Part shown: positions 46,004 to 53,823 of the stretch, in pieces
Position numbering within the stretch: the first letter of the stretch is position 1
How the letters are laid out: each line of letters opens with the position of its first letter
The notes under the pieces: model-generated
What the model saw: only the letters and a program-made list of their open reading frames with translations
The model's database searches: none
What the model was told of the DNA's origin: nothing
Position numbers and translations under genes: made by a program
Source: Alphaproteobacteria bacterium
Lineage (GTDB): Bacteria > Pseudomonadota > Alphaproteobacteria > DSM-16000 > Inquilinaceae
NCBI GenBank assembly: GCA_028281925.1
Contig: JANQIX010000106.1
Location: forward strand, 1 to 58,981
DNA length: 58,981 bases
Direction: 5' to 3'

Positions 46004-46702
46004 GTGTCTGACGCCATGTCCTTCGTCACCGACTGCCACGTCAATGTCGAGAAAGACCCTACCCTCGGCGTCAACAGGCATCTGGTTGTCCCACCGCCGC
46101 CGGCACCACCGTTCATAGCCCCGGCGCTGGAGGTGCCGGTGATCCAGCATTGGATCCCCGGATACTATTGCCCGCATCTCTTCAACAAATTCAGCGAGAC
46201 CGTGAAGCACAAGGGCCAGCAGATCTGCCAGGGCGGCCACAATATCGGCCCGCTGGTGCTGGACCTGACCTATCCGGTGATGCCCAACATCAATTATCTG
46301 AAGCAGTGGCCGCTGTCCCGTCGCGCCATGACCTTTGCAGCATCGACGGTCAAGATGAACGGCACACCGGTGGGCTGCAGCCAGGCGCCGTTCTATCCAA
46401 TGCTGACCTGCGGCGAACCCTATGCGACGCCGACCAGCTTTCCCATCGTGAACCTGATGAACACCGTCAAAGTCTCCATGACTTGGCAGGACATCGTGTT
46501 CGGCCTTATGGCTGTCGGGATCAGCCTGCTGGTCGATCGCGCCTTCAAGGTGGAGCCGCCCGGCGGCGGCGCGGCTACCGAAACCGGCGCAAGGGCGACC
46601 GCCAAGGGCTTCGCCAAGGCGGGAGTGCGCGCGGGGGCGAAGATCGGGTTGCGCAAGGCGGGTGGGGTCGCCATGAGCGGCCTGCGCAAGTCGACGGGAT
46701 GA
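46004..46702 (+). CDS. PAAR-like protein with transmembrane segment, T6SS cassette
   Basis: 232 residues. Its middle resembles PAAR-like (DUF4150-type) spike tips: a Cys/His-rich part (YYCPHLF, HKGQQICQGGHNIGPL), then AASTVKMNGTPVGCSQAP and LTCGEPYATPTSFPI. Residues about 160-178 form one hydrophobic helix, followed by a Gly/Ala/Lys-rich tail. Family assignment is by pattern and context, not certain. GTG 46004 has GAAGG spaced correctly; ATG 46016 is possible. It overlaps the next gene in the arrangement ATGA, implying coupling. Confidence 0.62.
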   Translation: MSDAMSFVTDCHVNVEKDPTLGVNRHLVVPPPPAPPFIAPALEVPVIQHWIPGYYCPHLFNKFSETVKHKGQQICQGGHNIGPLVLDLTYPVMPNINYLKQWPLSRRAMTFAASTVKMNGTPVGCSQAPFYPMLTCGEPYATPTSFPIVNLMNTVKVSMTWQDIVFGLMAVGISLLVDRAFKVEPPGGGAATETGARATAKGFAKAGVRAGAKIGLRKAGGVAMSGLRKSTG

Positions 46703-47943
46703 GCGCCGGCACGCCCCCAGGCCGCACGCCCGTGCGGCCGCGTTACGACGCCGTCATCGACCTGGTGGAACGGCCGGATCAGACCGTCGTCTACGCCATC
46801 GTCAAGTTCACCTACCGGGTCGATCCGCAGCGCCAGCGCTGCCTTCCGGCACCGGCGGAACCGCTGTTGCACGATTTCCGGGATCCGGCGCTGGACCCCA
46901 GGCTGCCGGCAGGCACCGATTTCTGGCCGTCGAAGCACGAAACGGACGTCGTCGTTCAGGGCGAGGCCTTTGCCCCCGGCCACCGGCCGGCCACCGAGAT
47001 GACCGTGCGGGTGGCGGTCGGCAAGCGCACCAAAGAGATTGCTGTGCTCGGGCAACGGCACGCCGAATGGTCCACCGCAGGCGTGGTCCGGTTCAGCCCG
47101 CCGGAACCCTTCGACAGCATGCCGCTCACCTATGAAAACGCCTATGGCGGCATCGATGCCCGTGTGGTGCCGGACGAGGACGACCCCAGCTATCTGGAGT
47201 TCATGGCAGATTGCGACCATCCGGGCCTCTATCCGCGCAACCCCTTCGGCAAAGGCTATGTGGTCCGGCGGGAGGCGCCGCATGCGCCAGTCGCTCTGCC
47301 CACTCTGGAAGACCCCGAAGACCTGTTGACGCCCGAACGCCTGATCATCGGCGACCCGGCCCAGTGGCATCGCCAGCCCCTGCCCTGGGCCTATGATTGG
47401 GTCAATCCTGCGGTGTTCCCGCGCATGATGTTCTATGCCAGCGACTGTCTGCCCTGGTACCCGCCGCCGGACGACGGAAGCCTGCTGGAAGAGCGCCGCG
47501 GCTTCCTGCCTGCGGACGTGCTGGGCCTGCTGCACGATTTCGATCTGACCGGCCCGGCCCATTGGCGGTTCCGCCAGGAAGCGTCTTACGGCATGGTCTT
47601 CGGGCACTTGCCGCCGGGTGCGCCGATGGAGATCGACGGACTGCACCCGGCCTATCCGGAGTTCCGGTTTTCCTTGCCCGAAGGCGAGCCGGAGATTCGC
47701 CTGTTCGTCGACGGACAGGCGTACGACCCGCCGCCCCACCTCAACAGCGTGGTCGTGCGCCCGGCCGAAGAGACGTTGACGCTGACCTATTCCGCCACAC
47801 TGCGCAGCCCGCGCATGTTCCTGCCCGGTGTCCACAAACGGATCCCGCTTGCGCTTTCAGTCGATCGTGACACCCCCATCGAATACGAGACCCCGCCGAC
47901 CTTGCGCGACGTTGTGGCCGCGGCACGGGCCGGTGGACAGTGA
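46699..47943 (+). CDS. DUF2169 domain protein (T6SS accessory type), copy 2
   Basis: 414 residues. A second DUF2169 paralogue with the hallmark MPLTYENAYGGI, and VVYAIVKFTYRVD at the N-terminus. It differs from copy 1 through most of its length, with an extra C-terminal beta-rich part (about residues 310-400), so the pair diverged long ago or came separately. The ATG overlaps the stop of the PAAR-like gene. Probably an adaptor/chaperone for a cognate spike component. Confidence 0.84.
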   Translation: MSAGTPPGRTPVRPRYDAVIDLVERPDQTVVYAIVKFTYRVDPQRQRCLPAPAEPLLHDFRDPALDPRLPAGTDFWPSKHETDVVVQGEAFAPGHRPATEMTVRVAVGKRTKEIAVLGQRHAEWSTAGVVRFSPPEPFDSMPLTYENAYGGIDARVVPDEDDPSYLEFMADCDHPGLYPRNPFGKGYVVRREAPHAPVALPTLEDPEDLLTPERLIIGDPAQWHRQPLPWAYDWVNPAVFPRMMFYASDCLPWYPPPDDGSLLEERRGFLPADVLGLLHDFDLTGPAHWRFRQEASYGMVFGHLPPGAPMEIDGLHPAYPEFRFSLPEGEPEIRLFVDGQAYDPPPHLNSVVVRPAEETLTLTYSATLRSPRMFLPGVHKRIPLALSVDRDTPIEYETPPTLRDVVAAARAGGQ

Positions 47944-47958
47944 TGAGGAACATGGACC

Positions 47959-48510
47959 ATGTCCGACAACGGTTCGGCCGTAGCACCACTGCTTGATCCC
48001 GGCTCGGGGATCGATGACGCTGCCCCACTGGTCGGGGATTGCCTGGATCCGCGCCATCCCTCAATCGCGCGGCGGGCCCTAATTTCCTGGACGGACCCGG
48101 AGGGTGCTGAGCAACGGCATTGGCTGCCGACGCTGCAAGGCATCAGCCTGCGCCGCGGCGACCGGGTGCTGTTGATGCGCCCGCGCAACTTCGAAGAGAC
48201 GGTGATCGTCGGCGTGCTCGACGGCTTTGTCCGGCGGCAGTCGGCAGATGCGCCGCGCGGCCCGGTGGTGGAACTGAAGCCGGACGAGGTGGTGACGGTC
48301 ACGGACGAGGCCGGCCGCGCCATCGTCGAACTGCGTCAGGGCGAAGACGGACCTTCGATCGCGCTGGTGGGCGACGAGTGCCGGCTGGAGGTCGCGGGCC
48401 GCCTGGTGCTGTCGGGACGGGATGTGCAGATTGCCGCCCGCGAAGGCGACACGACGATCGCGGCCACGGGCGATGTCGCCATCAAGGGCGAGACGATCAA
48501 TCTGAACTGA
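47959..48510 (+). CDS. DUF6484 domain protein with VgrG-like C-terminal spike repeats
   Basis: 183 residues. The N-terminal two-thirds (about 25-120) contains RALISWTDPEGAEQRHWLP and GDRVLLMRPRNFEE, reminiscent of the OB-fold spike domain; DUF6484 is my assignment from context. The C-terminus (ECRLEVAGRLVLSGRDVQIA then GDVAIKGETINLN) has the short alternating-hydrophobic repeats of VgrG/gp5 beta-helix needles. It lacks the gp27-like hub of a full VgrG. Starts 15 bases after copy 2; last gene of the cassette. Confidence 0.72.
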   Translation: MSDNGSAVAPLLDPGSGIDDAAPLVGDCLDPRHPSIARRALISWTDPEGAEQRHWLPTLQGISLRRGDRVLLMRPRNFEETVIVGVLDGFVRRQSADAPRGPVVELKPDEVVTVTDEAGRAIVELRQGEDGPSIALVGDECRLEVAGRLVLSGRDVQIAAREGDTTIAATGDVAIKGETINLN

Positions 48511-48525
48511 GGTGATCTCAATCGA

Positions 48526-48545
48526 GGGGCCATCAACGTGGCCTT
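48526..48545. terminator. Weak hairpin between the T6SS cassette and tRNA-Leu
   Basis: GGGGCCA (48526-48532) can pair with TGGCCTT (48539-48545) including two G-U pairs, loop TCAACG. It sits between the last cassette gene and the 3' end of the tRNA, so it may end both transcripts. No T-tract. Confidence 0.35.
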
Positions 48546-48546
48546 C

Positions 48547-48633
48547 TGGTGCCCGGGGCGAGACTCGAACTCGCATGGTGTTGCCACCACCGGATTTTGA
48601 GTCCGGCGCGTCTACCAATTCCGCCACCCGGGC
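48547..48633 (-). tRNA. tRNA-Leu(CAA)
   Basis: On the minus strand a seven-base acceptor stem GCCCGGG pairs with CCCGGGC, followed by discriminator A and an encoded CCA. The anticodon stem CCGGA/TCCGG encloses the loop CTCAAAA, giving anticodon CAA (codon UUG). A long variable arm (about GGTGGCAACACC) and the T arm with GTTCGAGTC complete a class II leucine tRNA of 87 bases. Confidence 0.96.
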
Positions 48634-48788
48634 TACGGCGTGCGTGCGCCGTCATTGGCAGCGGCGCGCATCATAACGAGCGGCCTTCGCCCGTCAAAGC
48701 GTTTCACCCCGGAAGCCATATGGCCCCGGCAGCGATTGCCGGGTAGGGTCGCGCCGGTCGACCGACACGACAGGACTGCCGATCACCC

Positions 48789-49370
48789 ATGCTGCGCCGC
48801 CTCTATGACTGGACGCTGGAGCTTTCCGGACGCAGGCACGCGCTGTGGGCGCTGGCGGCCGTTAGCTTCATTGAGAGCTCTGTCTTCCCGATCCCGCCCG
48901 ACGTGGTACTGGTGGCGATCATTCTGGCGCGGCCCGAACGGGCCTGGATCGCGGCGCTGGTCTGCACGCTGGCGTCGGCGGCCGGCGGGCTTGCCGGCTA
49001 TGCCATCGGCTTTCTGCTCTATGACACCGTCGGCCGATCGGTGCTGGAATTCTATGGCTATCTCGACAGCTTCACCGAATTCCAAGCGGCCTATAACGAC
49101 CATGGTTGGCTGATCGTCTTCGGCGCCGGGCTGACGCCGTTTCCCTACAAGGTGATCACCATCGCCAGCGGGGTCACACAGTTGGATCTGGTTACCTTCT
49201 TCGTCGCCTCGGTGGTATCCCGCGGGCTTCGCTTCTTCGTCGTGGCCGCCCTGTTCTGGCGCTTCGGTCCGCCCATCCGCGGCGTGATCGAGCGGTATTT
49301 CGGTCTGGCGACGGCACTGTTCTTCGCACTGCTGGTGGGCGGATTCCTGGCGATCCGGCTGTTGGCCTGA
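48789..49370 (+). CDS. YqaA/DedA-family membrane protein
   Basis: 193-residue protein of the SNARE-associated/DedA (YqaA) family, with about four to five hydrophobic helices. The motif FIESSVFPIPPDVVL and the downstream GLTPFPYKVITIASG and VSRGLRFF are typical. DedA proteins act in lipid (undecaprenyl phosphate, phospholipid) translocation or membrane homeostasis; the specific role is unknown. Confidence 0.88.
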   Translation: MLRRLYDWTLELSGRRHALWALAAVSFIESSVFPIPPDVVLVAIILARPERAWIAALVCTLASAAGGLAGYAIGFLLYDTVGRSVLEFYGYLDSFTEFQAAYNDHGWLIVFGAGLTPFPYKVITIASGVTQLDLVTFFVASVVSRGLRFFVVAALFWRFGPPIRGVIERYFGLATALFFALLVGGFLAIRLLA

Positions 49371-49502
49371 CTGCAAATTGCACAGACCGAGCGCGGAGAC
49401 CAGCGATTGCCGGGTGATCGATCCGCGGTAAGGCGGCTATAGTCAGCCTTCGCTGGCCACCCAAGGGGCGGTCGGCGCCGCTTCCAGTACCGCAGCAGGG
49501 TT

Positions 49503-49964
49503 ATGTACGGGTCCGACGAACCATACCGCATCACCAAGGACCGCCTGAAGGTGGACCTTACGCTCAGCGACGGTTCCGCCGTTACCGGGTTCGTCTTCGT
49601 CGGCAAGCGTGAGCGGCTGGTCGACATGCTGAACGACCAGCGCCAGTTCGTGCCGGTAGAGCGCATGGACGGCACGTTGGTGATGCTGAACAAGGGGGCC
49701 ATCCTGCGGGCGCAACCGGCAACGGGCGCCATCGGACCCGATGAGGACCATGAGACACCCTATGAGGTCCTGGGCGTCGAGGCGACGGCGGATCTCGAGG
49801 CGATCAGGACCGCCTACCGCGCATTGGTGCGCGAGTTCCACCCCGATCGCGTGATCGCCTCCGGGCTTGGGGACTCGTTCGTGAAGATGGCGCAGGACCG
49901 TGTGGCGCGGATCAACAAGGCCTACGACCAGATCATGAAGCAACGTGGCGGCGATGAGCGATAG
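49503..49964 (+). CDS. J-domain (DnaJ-like) protein
   Basis: 153 residues. The C-terminal part (about 85-150) is a J domain with TPYEVLGVEATADLEAIRTA and the HPD tripeptide in REFHPDRV, the DnaK-stimulating motif. The N-terminal half (about 5-75) is a small beta-rich domain with no family I recognise. No Gly/Phe or zinc-finger region, so it is a specialised co-chaperone rather than DnaJ itself. Confidence 0.87.
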   Translation: MYGSDEPYRITKDRLKVDLTLSDGSAVTGFVFVGKRERLVDMLNDQRQFVPVERMDGTLVMLNKGAILRAQPATGAIGPDEDHETPYEVLGVEATADLEAIRTAYRALVREFHPDRVIASGLGDSFVKMAQDRVARINKAYDQIMKQRGGDER

Positions 49965-49982
49965 CGTTCGGGAACCGGCGGT

Positions 49983-51179
49983 GTGAGAAGGACGCGTCAG
50001 CCAATCGTCGCCGCCATCGTCGCGACCGCCAGTGCTGTTGGCCCGGCGGCGGGGCAGCAGCCGGTGGGCGCGGCCTGCGGAGATGTTCTTGCAACCCTGC
50101 CCCTCTTGGGCACCGCCATGCAGGCGGTCACCGAAGAGAGCCTGCGCAGCCAGATCGCCCGGTTCACGTTGCCACCCGGGGTCACCGGAACGGACATCTT
50201 CGCCTGCCTGTGCGGGCGCGATCCGGCGCGCGATTTCTTCACCGTTGTGGAGGACATGGCGGTCGCCGGCCAAGAAGACCTGGCAGCTTGCGTCGAGACG
50301 ACGAACCAGGAGGCACAGGGCGCGGTTGTCGTGGTCGGCCCCCGTCCGGATGCGGGCGCAGATGTCCCGGATCTGCCGGCGACCGACGGCTCGGTTGGCA
50401 CCGATCGCTGGGCTGAGTATTCCGACGCGGATCTGCGCGCCTTGATGCAACTCGATCCGGCCCTGCTGGTCGCTTCGCTGGATGCTACGGCGGTAGATCT
50501 TCGGGCCGAGCTGGGGCAGCGCCTGGTCGATCGCTGGCAGGAGGCTGAGTTGGATGCGCGTCTATCGGCGGCGGATCTGCGCTTCGTGCTGGAGGATGTG
50601 CATGCCGGCACGGCCTCCGTGGCGATGATGGATGTGTTGGCGCAGGAGATCGACCGCAGGCGGGCGGTGCAGCCGACGGCGGTTGTCCGGGGTCGCCTGG
50701 TGGGCGGAGGCGAACCGACGATCGAAACCTCCGACAGGGCCTCGACCCATTTCGACGGATGGTCGGACGCCGCGTTGGCCGGCCTGATGTTGCTGGAGGC
50801 CACGGACGCTGAGGCCCTCGCCGGCTATCCGCGCCGGGTCGTGGCGGAGGAATTGGCGAGGCGTCTGCTGGACCGACCCTCGCCGGCGGGAACGGCGGCC
50901 GAGCCGACGGAGGCGACTGAGGGCGAGGCCGAAGCCGAAGGGACCGACGATGCCCCGCCGGTCGAGGTCGTTCACGGCGCCCCCCGCGAGGCACCGCCAC
51001 CGCCGCTGTCGCCTGCGCGGGTCGTGCGCACCGATGTGGAGGGCATTGCACCGTCGGACGCTGCAGATGCGGCGCTTCGGCTGGCCGATTGCCTTGAAAC
51101 AATGGCACCGGCCGAGCTCACCCCCCTGCTTCGAAGCGATCCGGACGGTTTGATCAGGCACTGCGCGCAGTCCGAGTAG
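49983..51179 (+). CDS. Secreted protein with internal repeats, function unknown
   Basis: 398 residues, not recognised. Signal peptide at about 1-24 (AAIVATASAVGPAAGQQ). Three related segments occur: about 142-185 (YSDADLRALMQLD ... LVDRW), 192-226 (LSAADLRFVLED ... EIDRR) and 257-298 (WSDAALAGLMLLE ... RRLLDR), each a Ser-Asp/Ala-Asp-Ala-x-Leu helix pair, probably a helical repeat. Residues 300-345 are acidic and Pro-rich. Cysteines at 32, 75, 77, 103, 370 and 394 could form disulfides. GTG start, 18 bases after the J-domain gene. Confidence 0.7.
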   Translation: MRRTRQPIVAAIVATASAVGPAAGQQPVGAACGDVLATLPLLGTAMQAVTEESLRSQIARFTLPPGVTGTDIFACLCGRDPARDFFTVVEDMAVAGQEDLAACVETTNQEAQGAVVVVGPRPDAGADVPDLPATDGSVGTDRWAEYSDADLRALMQLDPALLVASLDATAVDLRAELGQRLVDRWQEAELDARLSAADLRFVLEDVHAGTASVAMMDVLAQEIDRRRAVQPTAVVRGRLVGGGEPTIETSDRASTHFDGWSDAALAGLMLLEATDAEALAGYPRRVVAEELARRLLDRPSPAGTAAEPTEATEGEAEAEGTDDAPPVEVVHGAPREAPPPPLSPARVVRTDVEGIAPSDAADAALRLADCLETMAPAELTPLLRSDPDGLIRHCAQSE

Positions 51180-51274
51180 GCTCAGCGGCGGTTGCTCGCC
51201 GGCCCAAGGCCGTCTATCCATGGTCATCGACCGACGTTTCACTGACACCGCCCTCTGCGCGCTGGACCTGCCCC

Positions 51275-51634
51275 ATGACGAAGAAGACGATCATCACTGC
51301 GCTCGGCCTCCTGGTGCTCGCCGTCTGGCTGCATTGGACCCAGTACGATTGGGGCGTCTTCACGGCCAATCCGGATATCCGGCTCTATACCGTCACCGAA
51401 GCCGTGCCGGAGGAGGTGGAGGCGGAGTATTACGGCCTCGATGCGGTCGGCGGCCAGACCCACCGCGGCTATGTGCTGGGGCTGTTCCTGCCGGTCTGCC
51501 TGCTTGGCGGCGCCTTCTGGATGGTGGGCGTGACCGGCGGCGGCCATCGGCCGCTGCGGCTAACTTCGATCGGCTATGGCGCCACAGCCGTCGTGGCTGC
51601 GGCCGTGGGTGCCGTTCTGGTCATGCGGGTCTGA
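51275..51634 (+). CDS. Small membrane protein, function unknown
   Basis: 119 residues with an N-terminal hydrophobic helix (about 5-22), a short charged extracytoplasmic segment rich in Glu (EAVPEEVEAEYYG), and two C-terminal hydrophobic segments (about 68-85 and 100-117). I do not recognise the family. It lies 95 bases after the repeat-protein gene on the same strand. Confidence 0.6.
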   Translation: MTKKTIITALGLLVLAVWLHWTQYDWGVFTANPDIRLYTVTEAVPEEVEAEYYGLDAVGGQTHRGYVLGLFLPVCLLGGAFWMVGVTGGGHRPLRLTSIGYGATAVVAAAVGAVLVMRV

Positions 51635-51846
51635 CCCCCGATCTGCCTAAGGCCGACAGAGTCGAAGGGACGCGGCCGCAACCGCCCAGCCGAACTGAGA
51701 TCACGCCCATCGCCCCGCGACTGGCCGGCACTGGCGCGGCGTGGCAAGCTCTTCTATAACGCGGGAGACGCGCCGACCGGCGGGCGCGGTCGGCCTGCAT
51801 CAGCAGATATCCGACAGGCCGTAACGAACAAGGAAGGCACGGCGTC

Positions 51847-52815
51847 ATGACCTTGCGGCCTCCGGGCGAGAAAGTCGCGACCGTTTTCGGCGCGACCGGT
51901 TTCATCGGGCGGTACCTTGTGCAGGCGATGGCGCGCCGCGGCTGGCGGGTGCGGGCGGCGACACGCGATCCCGGGGCGGCCCTGTTTCTCAAGCCCTATG
52001 GCGCGGTCGGCCAGGTCACGCCGGAATTCGCCAACATCCGGGACGATGCGACCGTTGCCGCCGTGACCGACGGCAGCGACTACGTGATCAACCTGGTCGG
52101 CATCCTGTTCGAGCGTGGCCGGCGCACCTTTGCCGCTACCCATGACGATGGTGCGCGGCGGGTGGCCGAGGCTGCAGCGCGTACCGGGGCCGATCGCCTG
52201 GTGCACATCTCGGCCATCGGAGCGGATGCAGCATCCGAAGCGGCTTATGCCCGGACGAAGGCCGCAGGCGAAGCGGCCGTCCGGCAGGCCTTTGCCGACG
52301 CGACCATTCTGCGGCCCAGCATCGTGTTCGGGCCCGATGACGACTTCTTCAACCGCTTTGCGGGGATGGCGGGGATCAGCCCGTTCCTGCCGCTGATCGG
52401 CGGCGGGACGACCCGGTTCCAGCCTGTCTATGTGGGCGATGTGGTCGATGCCATCCTGGCGGCCCTCGACCAGCCAGACGCAAAGGGCAAGACCTATGAA
52501 CTCGGCGGCCCGACGGTCTATACGTTCCGCGAGTTGATGGAGCTGACGCTGGAATACAGCGGTCGCCGCCGGGCGCTGGCGACGGTCCCCTGGGGCATGG
52601 CGCGGCTGCAGGCCCGGGTTTTGGGGCTGCTGCCCAAGCCGCCGCTCACGCTGGACCAGTTGGCCCTGCTGAAGTCCGACAATGTGGTTGCGGAAGGCGC
52701 CCTGACCGCGGCGGATCTCGGCATCGTGCCCACGGCGGCGGAAATCATCCTGCCCACCTATCTCAACCGCTACCGTCCCGGCGGGCGGTTTGCCAACCGG
52801 CATGTCGAGGGATAG
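51847..52815 (+). CDS. NDUFA9-like NAD(P)-binding protein (complex I accessory family)
   Basis: 322-residue atypical/extended SDR with the cofactor motif GATGFIGRYLVQAMA at the N-terminus, VINLVGILFERG, and RLVHISAIGAD. This is the NDUFA9 branch, related to the mitochondrial complex I 39-kDa subunit, widespread in alphaproteobacteria. Whether it binds the bacterial complex is unknown. ATG 51847 has AAGGAAGG upstream. Confidence 0.87.
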   Translation: MTLRPPGEKVATVFGATGFIGRYLVQAMARRGWRVRAATRDPGAALFLKPYGAVGQVTPEFANIRDDATVAAVTDGSDYVINLVGILFERGRRTFAATHDDGARRVAEAAARTGADRLVHISAIGADAASEAAYARTKAAGEAAVRQAFADATILRPSIVFGPDDDFFNRFAGMAGISPFLPLIGGGTTRFQPVYVGDVVDAILAALDQPDAKGKTYELGGPTVYTFRELMELTLEYSGRRRALATVPWGMARLQARVLGLLPKPPLTLDQLALLKSDNVVAEGALTAADLGIVPTAAEIILPTYLNRYRPGGRFANRHVEG

Positions 52816-52891
52816 GGCACCTCTCGTCCGAATGAGCTCAGTTCCAGCTATGCGTTGATCCCGCTCGTCGGCTCTGGCGACCGTTCAGCGT

Positions 52892-52969
52892 CGTCCTCGC
52901 GCGGGCGAGGACCTCGTCGGCAAAGGCGCGGACGGGCGGCGAAAGATGCTCGCCTGCGCGAGCATGACG
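52892..52969. repeat. Pair of inverted REP-like palindromes
   Basis: Two GC-rich palindromes in opposite orientation lie in the gap after the NDUFA9-like gene: 52892-52914 (CGTCCTCGCGCGGGCGAGG) and 52944-52969, whose reverse complement starts CGTCATGCTCGCGCAGGCGA. They share their outline CGTC-n-CTCGCGC-rGGCGAG, so this looks like a small BIME-type element between convergent genes, possibly also serving as terminator. Confidence 0.6.
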
Positions 52970-52998
52970 ATTTGGGCGTACGCTACCCTACCGCCGGC

Positions 52999-53823
52999 CT
53001 ACGGCCGGGTGCCGGCGGCCAGCTTGGCTTCGATGTCGTCGATCACGGGCGACAAGCCGGCGACACTGTCGATCACGTAATGCGCACCGTCGGCCCGGAA
53101 CCTGGCTTCGGCGGCGCTCCGCCGGTCCTGCCGCTCCGCCGCTGGCAGGGCCGCCAGTTCCTCCGCCGACAGGCCGAAGGCGTTGCCGCTTTCGACGACG
53201 CCGACGGTCCACATCCCGGCGTTCAGCCCTTCGTCGATGCCGGGCGTGGTGTCGTCCACCTTCACGCAGGCCTCGGACGGCCAGACGTTCAGGTCAATCA
53301 TCACCTGCAGGCACATCAGCGGGCCGGGCCGTCCGTCGGCCAGATCGCCAGCGCAGATCACGCAGTCGGTCTTCAGTCCGTTCCGTTCCGCCGCCGGCAG
53401 CAGGGCCTCCATCACCTCACGGGAATAGCCGGTGGTGGAGCCGATGGCGATGCCGCGCTGCCGCAGGCCCGCGATCGTCTCGACCGCGCCCGGGATCGGA
53501 TCGGCGAAGCGCGCCACCGTTCCAACCTGCATGGGCAGGAAGCGGCGATAGACCTCGTCGATATCCGCCGGCCCGAAAGCGTGGCCATAGCGCCGATGCC
53601 ATGCCTCGGCGATATGGGCCACATGGCCCATGGCCGCGATATGGTCCCATTTCGGCAAGCCCATGGGGCCGCGCGCTTCGTCCACCGTCACCTCGATGCC
53701 GAATTCGGCGAAGGCGTCGACGAACACCTGAACGGGTGCGCGCGAGCCGAAATCGACGATCGTGCCGGCCCAGTCGAAGATTGCGGCCTTCACGGGCCCG
53801 CGGTAGGGGCGGTTGGTGGTCAT
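52999..53823 (-). CDS. phnX: Phosphonoacetaldehyde hydrolase
   Basis: 274-residue HAD-superfamily enzyme that splits phosphonoacetaldehyde into acetaldehyde and phosphate. The nucleophile is Asp17 in FDWAGTIVD; Lys58 in PMGLPKWDH is the Schiff-base lysine specific to PhnX. KVDDTTPGIDEGLNAG holds the metal-binding aspartates. Its ATG overlaps the phnW stop by four bases, so the two steps are co-translated. Confidence 0.96.
   Translation of the reverse strand: MTTNRPYRGPVKAAIFDWAGTIVDFGSRAPVQVFVDAFAEFGIEVTVDEARGPMGLPKWDHIAAMGHVAHIAEAWHRRYGHAFGPADIDEVYRRFLPMQVGTVARFADPIPGAVETIAGLRQRGIAIGSTTGYSREVMEALLPAAERNGLKTDCVICAGDLADGRPGPLMCLQVMIDLNVWPSEACVKVDDTTPGIDEGLNAGMWTVGVVESGNAFGLSAEELAALPAAERQDRRSAAEARFRADGAHYVIDSVAGLSPVIDDIEAKLAAGTRP

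Noticed and set aside
44776..48633. tRNA-anchored genomic island covering the T6SS cassette
   Set aside because: The cassette lies at the 3' side of tRNA-Leu, but I found no integrase and no repeat of the tRNA 3' end near 44.8 kb, and composition is genome-like.
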